DNA of 47,283 nt from Cellvibrionaceae bacterium AOL6 (GTDB taxonomy: Bacteria > Pseudomonadota > Gammaproteobacteria > Pseudomonadales > Cellvibrionaceae). The notes beneath the pieces were generated by a model, which saw only the letters and a list, made by a program, of their open reading frames with translations, did no database searches and had not been told where the DNA came from. Every line of letters starts with the position of its first letter. Positions within the stretch are counted from its first letter, which is position 1. Shown one piece after another: positions 44,641 to 47,283 of this stretch. The translations under genes and the position numbers were made by a program. The stretch spans positions 1 through 47,283 of the forward strand of contig NOXC01000024.1 of NCBI GenBank assembly GCA_003265435.1. The letters are read 5' to 3'.

Positions 44641-45414
44641 GTGCTGAAGCCGCAGTCGCTCATTTACAGTTTTGTGGGGCGCCATTGCCTCGGCAATGCC
44701 CATCTGCTTTTCGACGCGCCCGTGACGGAAGCCGCGTTGAGTGCGGCTTCACTGCGCGCGCCAGATACGTTCTGTATCGGTAGTTCCGACCCTTGGACGC
44801 ACGATGACGTCACGCCTTTAGTCTATATCAATGGTGCGCGAGTCGAGTTTTGTGGCTCGGCGCTGGTGGCGCTGTCAGCGATCTTAGAGGGAGCAAAATA
44901 CAAGACCCTAAAGGTGCGCGGGCAAGCGGTTGAGCTTTGCCGAGCAGGCAATCGGCCTGCGTTTGAGGCCGACGCTATTGCGCTCGGAGGGCGTTGTCGT
45001 CGCATAAAACCGGGGCTATGGCCTTCTATTGTTGGGGCCGAGTTAGAGGCGTGCTGGCAGTATGCCGGGGGCTATGTGATCGCGGTACTGAAACCTGGAA
45101 CGTCGCTGATCACACTGTCGCCCAAGCTCAATGACCTTACACGCCATAGCCGGTCTGCATTGATTGTGACCGCGCTGACACGTCAGAGAAACGCCGACTA
45201 CCAACTTCGCTACTTTGCGCCGCAGTTTGGCGTCGATGAAGATCAGGCCACCGGCTCGGCCAACATGATCGCCATGCGTTTCTGGCATCGCCAACTTCGG
45301 CGGCGACACTGGGTCGCCTATCAAGCTTCCCCTGCTGGAGGGTTGATTTACGGGACGGTGAAAGGCAGACACGTTCGCGTTGCGGGTGATGTGCTTATTC
45401 AATCACTCACTTGA
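44641..45414 (+). CDS. Divergent PhzF-like protein in the egtBD operon
   Basis: 257-aa protein with PhzF/diaminopimelate-epimerase-like fold features: LGNAHLLF near the start, FCGSALVALSAIL, DYQLRYFAPQFG, VDEDQATGSAN and a C-terminal GxVxGRHVRVAGDV. It is shorter than usual PhzF (about 280-300 aa). The catalytic Glu position (ETAF in typical members) reads DTFC, and the GHA motif reads GSA, so classical isomerase activity is doubtful. The GTG start lies 6 bp after the egtD stop, so coupling is likely. Its job in ergothioneine metabolism is unknown. Its last 12 bp overlap the convergent LacI-type gene. Confidence 0.82.
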   Translation: MLKPQSLIYSFVGRHCLGNAHLLFDAPVTEAALSAASLRAPDTFCIGSSDPWTHDDVTPLVYINGARVEFCGSALVALSAILEGAKYKTLKVRGQAVELCRAGNRPAFEADAIALGGRCRRIKPGLWPSIVGAELEACWQYAGGYVIAVLKPGTSLITLSPKLNDLTRHSRSALIVTALTRQRNADYQLRYFAPQFGVDEDQATGSANMIAMRFWHRQLRRRHWVAYQASPAGGLIYGTVKGRHVRVAGDVLIQSLT

Positions 45415-46440
45415 GTGGCGGCCACAGGATTCGCGCACAATCAGTGTTCCCGGAATCTGCTGAGCCTCAATTGTTTCGCCTTCAATGACCCGGATTAGGT
45501 TCTCGACGAGCAGCTCGCCAGCGAGCAGGGTGTCTTGGTGAACTGTGGTCAGCGGAGGGTTGGAAAACGCTGCGACGGGAATATCGTCAAAACCAATGAC
45601 GGCGACATCCTCAGGCACCGACAGGCCATGCTCATGCAGTGCCTTGATGGCGCCAAGGGCGATCAGATCACTTGCGCCAAAGACCGCATCAAAACTTGCG
45701 TCGCGTTGTAGCAGCGACTTCATGGCCTCGTAGCCCGATGCCTCTGTGGAAGTGGCATCCACCTGTAGGTCGGGGTCGATAATGCATTTGCGTTCAAGCA
45801 GGGCGCGGGCGAAGCCTTGATGCCGGGCACTGAATTCAGGCGCGCGCTGCGAGGTATCACCGAGAAAAGCGATGCGTTTATGACCATGCTCAACGAGATG
45901 CATCGTGGCTTCGTAGGCGCTGTTCAGGTTGTCACACCCAATGAAGTGGCCAGGCTGCCCCTCCAATACCGGTCCCCAAGTGATGAAGTGGGCATCCACC
46001 TCATCCAAGCGGGTAATTTTTTCGATATAGGTCGTATAGTCGCCATAACCAAGAAAAATGATGCCATCTGCTTTGTGGGCATCTTCGTAATCGGCGCCCC
46101 AGTCGTCGCTGTCCTGCTGGAATGAGATCAGTACATCGTAGCCACGCGTTGCGGCGGCCTTGGTGATGCTGCCGAGCATGGATAGAAAAAAGGGATTGAT
46201 GATCGAGTCGCCCGTGCCCGGGTCTTCACAAAAGAGTAGGGCGAGGGTTTGTGAGCGCTGAGCCCGCAAGTTTCGTGCGTTGATATCGACTTTGTAATTC
46301 AGCTCTTTGGCGATGGCATGAATGCGATCGCGTGTGGCCTTGCTCACGAGCGGGCTGTTACGCAGAGCCCGCGACACCGTCGGTTGTGACACACCGGCGC
46401 GGTAGGCAATATCAAACGAAGTGGGTTTGTCGTTTTTCAT
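45403..46440 (-). CDS. LacI-family transcriptional regulator
   Basis: 345-aa regulator with an N-terminal helix-turn-helix (about 9-28, DIAYRAGVSQPTVSRAL), a hinge helix containing Leu (NARNLRAQRSQ, about 54-64) that normally inserts at a central CpG step, and a periplasmic-binding-protein-like sugar domain (about 62-340). The TGMATACGTATGCR palindromes of the alpha-glucan genes have this central CG, so this is a plausible regulator for them, but it is 36 kb away and next to ergothioneine-type genes. The pairing is inference. Confidence 0.92.
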   Translation of the reverse strand: MKNDKPTSFDIAYRAGVSQPTVSRALRNSPLVSKATRDRIHAIAKELNYKVDINARNLRAQRSQTLALLFCEDPGTGDSIINPFFLSMLGSITKAAATRGYDVLISFQQDSDDWGADYEDAHKADGIIFLGYGDYTTYIEKITRLDEVDAHFITWGPVLEGQPGHFIGCDNLNSAYEATMHLVEHGHKRIAFLGDTSQRAPEFSARHQGFARALLERKCIIDPDLQVDATSTEASGYEAMKSLLQRDASFDAVFGASDLIALGAIKALHEHGLSVPEDVAVIGFDDIPVAAFSNPPLTTVHQDTLLAGELLVENLIRVIEGETIEAQQIPGTLIVRESCGRHSSE

Positions 46441-46480
46441 TTGATGACTGTTCTGAGGTGTTTTTATTATCGGTTATCAG

Positions 46481-46498
46481 GCCGCGACGAGGCGCGGC
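46481..46498 (-). terminator. Hairpin between mgsA and the LacI-type gene
   Basis: GCCGCG (46481-46486) and CGCGGC (46493-46498) form a 6-bp stem. It lies about 50 bp past the mgsA stop; no clear T-run follows, so it is a weak candidate. Confidence 0.4.
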
Positions 46499-46545
46499 AC
46501 TGCTCGGACGTCATCCTGGCACGTTCTCCCGCTTCAATGAGGGAC

Positions 46546-47010
46546 TTATACGTTGTGAACGCGCTGGGCAATGTACTTGTCATAATCAGGAATAGTGCGC
46601 TCATAGGCCGCATTTAGCAATGGGGAACTGATCATGAAGTCCGCGGAAGCGGGGTTACATGCCACAGGGATGTTCCAGGCGGCGGCCAGGCGCAGCAAGG
46701 CCTTCACATCGGGGTCATGAGGCATCGCTTCGAGCGGGTCCCAGAAGAACACCAGCATATCGATGTCACCTTCTGAAATCTTCGCGCCAATCTGCTGGTC
46801 GCCACCCAGTGGACCACTGATGAATTTATGCACCTTGATGCCAAGGACTTCTTCAATGCGGTAACCCGTTGTACCGGTCGCGTACAGCTTGTGATCAGCC
46901 AATACCTCTCGATTGCGCAACGCCCATTCACTGAGCACAGGCTTCATATTGTCATGCGCTACGAGGGCAATATTCTTGTTGGGGTGAAGTGGGGCGAGCT
47001 TAGTGTCCAA
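46546..47010 (-). CDS. mgsA: Methylglyoxal synthase
   Basis: 154-aa cytosolic enzyme that converts dihydroxyacetone phosphate to methylglyoxal and phosphate, a bypass of glycolysis when phosphate is limiting. GPLGGDQQIG places the catalytic Asp at D71, and D91, H98 and D101 match the positions known in E. coli. The start is a TTG at 47010, with AGGGAG 6 bp upstream; no ATG in frame gives the family N-terminus. Confidence 0.94.
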   Translation of the reverse strand: MDTKLAPLHPNKNIALVAHDNMKPVLSEWALRNREVLADHKLYATGTTGYRIEEVLGIKVHKFISGPLGGDQQIGAKISEGDIDMLVFFWDPLEAMPHDPDVKALLRLAAAWNIPVACNPASADFMISSPLLNAAYERTIPDYDKYIAQRVHNV

Positions 47011-47125
47011 AATTGACTCCCTATCAAAAGCAATAGCCTAAAGTATTGATTTTATTATAGTTAAGCTACGGCAATGTGCCGAAGCCAATGAAATAAGTCA
47101 ATATTAAATTTCTTTGAAATACCTG

Positions 47126-47154
47126 TTGACTCTAAGCAGCCTAGCCCCTAATAT
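47126..47154 (+). promoter_or_regulatory. Promoter of the tRNA-Arg gene
   Basis: TTGACT (47126-47131) and TAATAT (47149-47154) are separated by exactly 17 bp. The GC-rich stretch ACGCGCCC after -10 resembles a stringently controlled discriminator. Confidence 0.85.
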
Positions 47155-47195
47155 ACGCGCCCTCGAAAGCAATGCTTCTTCCGCTTTCACACTGC

Positions 47196-47272
47196 GCGCT
47201 CGTAGCTCAGCTGGATAGAGTACCTGGCTACGAACCAGGCGGTCGGAGGTTCGAATCCTCCCGAGCGCGCCA
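47196..47272 (+). tRNA. tRNA-Arg(ACG)
   Basis: 77-nt cloverleaf with acceptor stem GCGCTCG/CGAGCGC, discriminator G and encoded CCA (47270-47272). The anticodon stem CCTGG/CCAGG holds CTACGAA, giving anticodon ACG. The T-arm GAGGTTCGAATCCTC is perfect. The ACG anticodon is normally converted to ICG and reads CGU, CGC and CGA. Confidence 0.98.
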
Positions 47273-47283
47273 TACAAACAAAA

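Noticed and set aside
44641-45414. Phenazine biosynthesis gene
   Set aside because: No other phenazine genes are present and the signature catalytic positions of PhzF are altered.

Overview
The window looks like a chromosomal segment of a marine-type, polysaccharide-degrading gammaproteobacterium, most plausibly Cellvibrionales-like. This is inferred from the gene repertoire (TonB-dependent carbohydrate receptor, lipoprotein glycoside hydrolases, imuA-imuB-dnaE2 mutagenesis cassette, sthA, prfC) and not from any marker-gene comparison. No phage, transposase, CRISPR array or rRNA was seen. The left edge carries two copies of an imperfect ~160-bp intergenic repeat.

Region 1 (about 0.7-15.2 kb) is an alpha-glucan utilisation locus: a GH13 alpha-glucosidase (minus), a large TonB-dependent receptor, a flavin-dependent tryptophan-halogenase-family protein, a secreted GH13 alpha-amylase (minus), an MFS sugar transporter, a GH15 glucoamylase-like lipoprotein, and then a BACON-GH5 lipoprotein that probably acts on a beta-glucan. 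Four 14-bp operators of the form TGMATACGTATGCR lie upstream of these genes. Two of them sit at exactly the same distance from matching -35/-10 elements, in front of the receptor and in front of the transporter. A LacI-family regulator at 45.4-46.4 kb is a candidate cognate factor. A 200-nt multi-branched palindromic structure lies between the receptor and the halogenase.

Region 2 (15.2-32.7 kb) is mostly housekeeping and envelope genes: prfC, a small acyltransferase, an AI-2E-family permease, an HDOD protein translationally coupled to sthA, an unknown 189-aa protein, a chalcone-isomerase-like/TonB C-terminal fusion, an RND efflux adaptor and pump followed by a small membrane protein, a YcgR-like PilZ protein with an overlapping secreted protein gene, an AT-hook/histone-H1-like protein, dinB with a LexA box, and a lone exbD behind a structured leader.

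Region 3 (32.8-38.5 kb) is the SOS mutagenesis cassette imuA-imuB-dnaE2 behind a perfect LexA box. dinB and this cassette, about 2 kb apart, each carry CTGT-N8-ACAG.

Region 4 (38.5-47.3 kb) holds a lipoprotein with a phytase-type esterase-like domain behind four Pho-box heptamers spaced 11 bp apart, a periplasmic binding-protein-like gene, an ergothioneine-type operon (egtB, egtD and a divergent PhzF-like gene), the LacI-family regulator, mgsA with a TTG start, and a tRNA-Arg(ACG) gene with a strong promoter.

Most promising leads: the halogenase inside a starch locus together with its operators; the PhzF-like third gene of the egtBD operon with both signature catalytic positions altered; the chalcone-isomerase-like/TonB fusion that lacks a clear membrane anchor; the Pho-box-controlled phytase-like lipoprotein; and the two structured intergenic elements (5687-5886 and 32101-32240).
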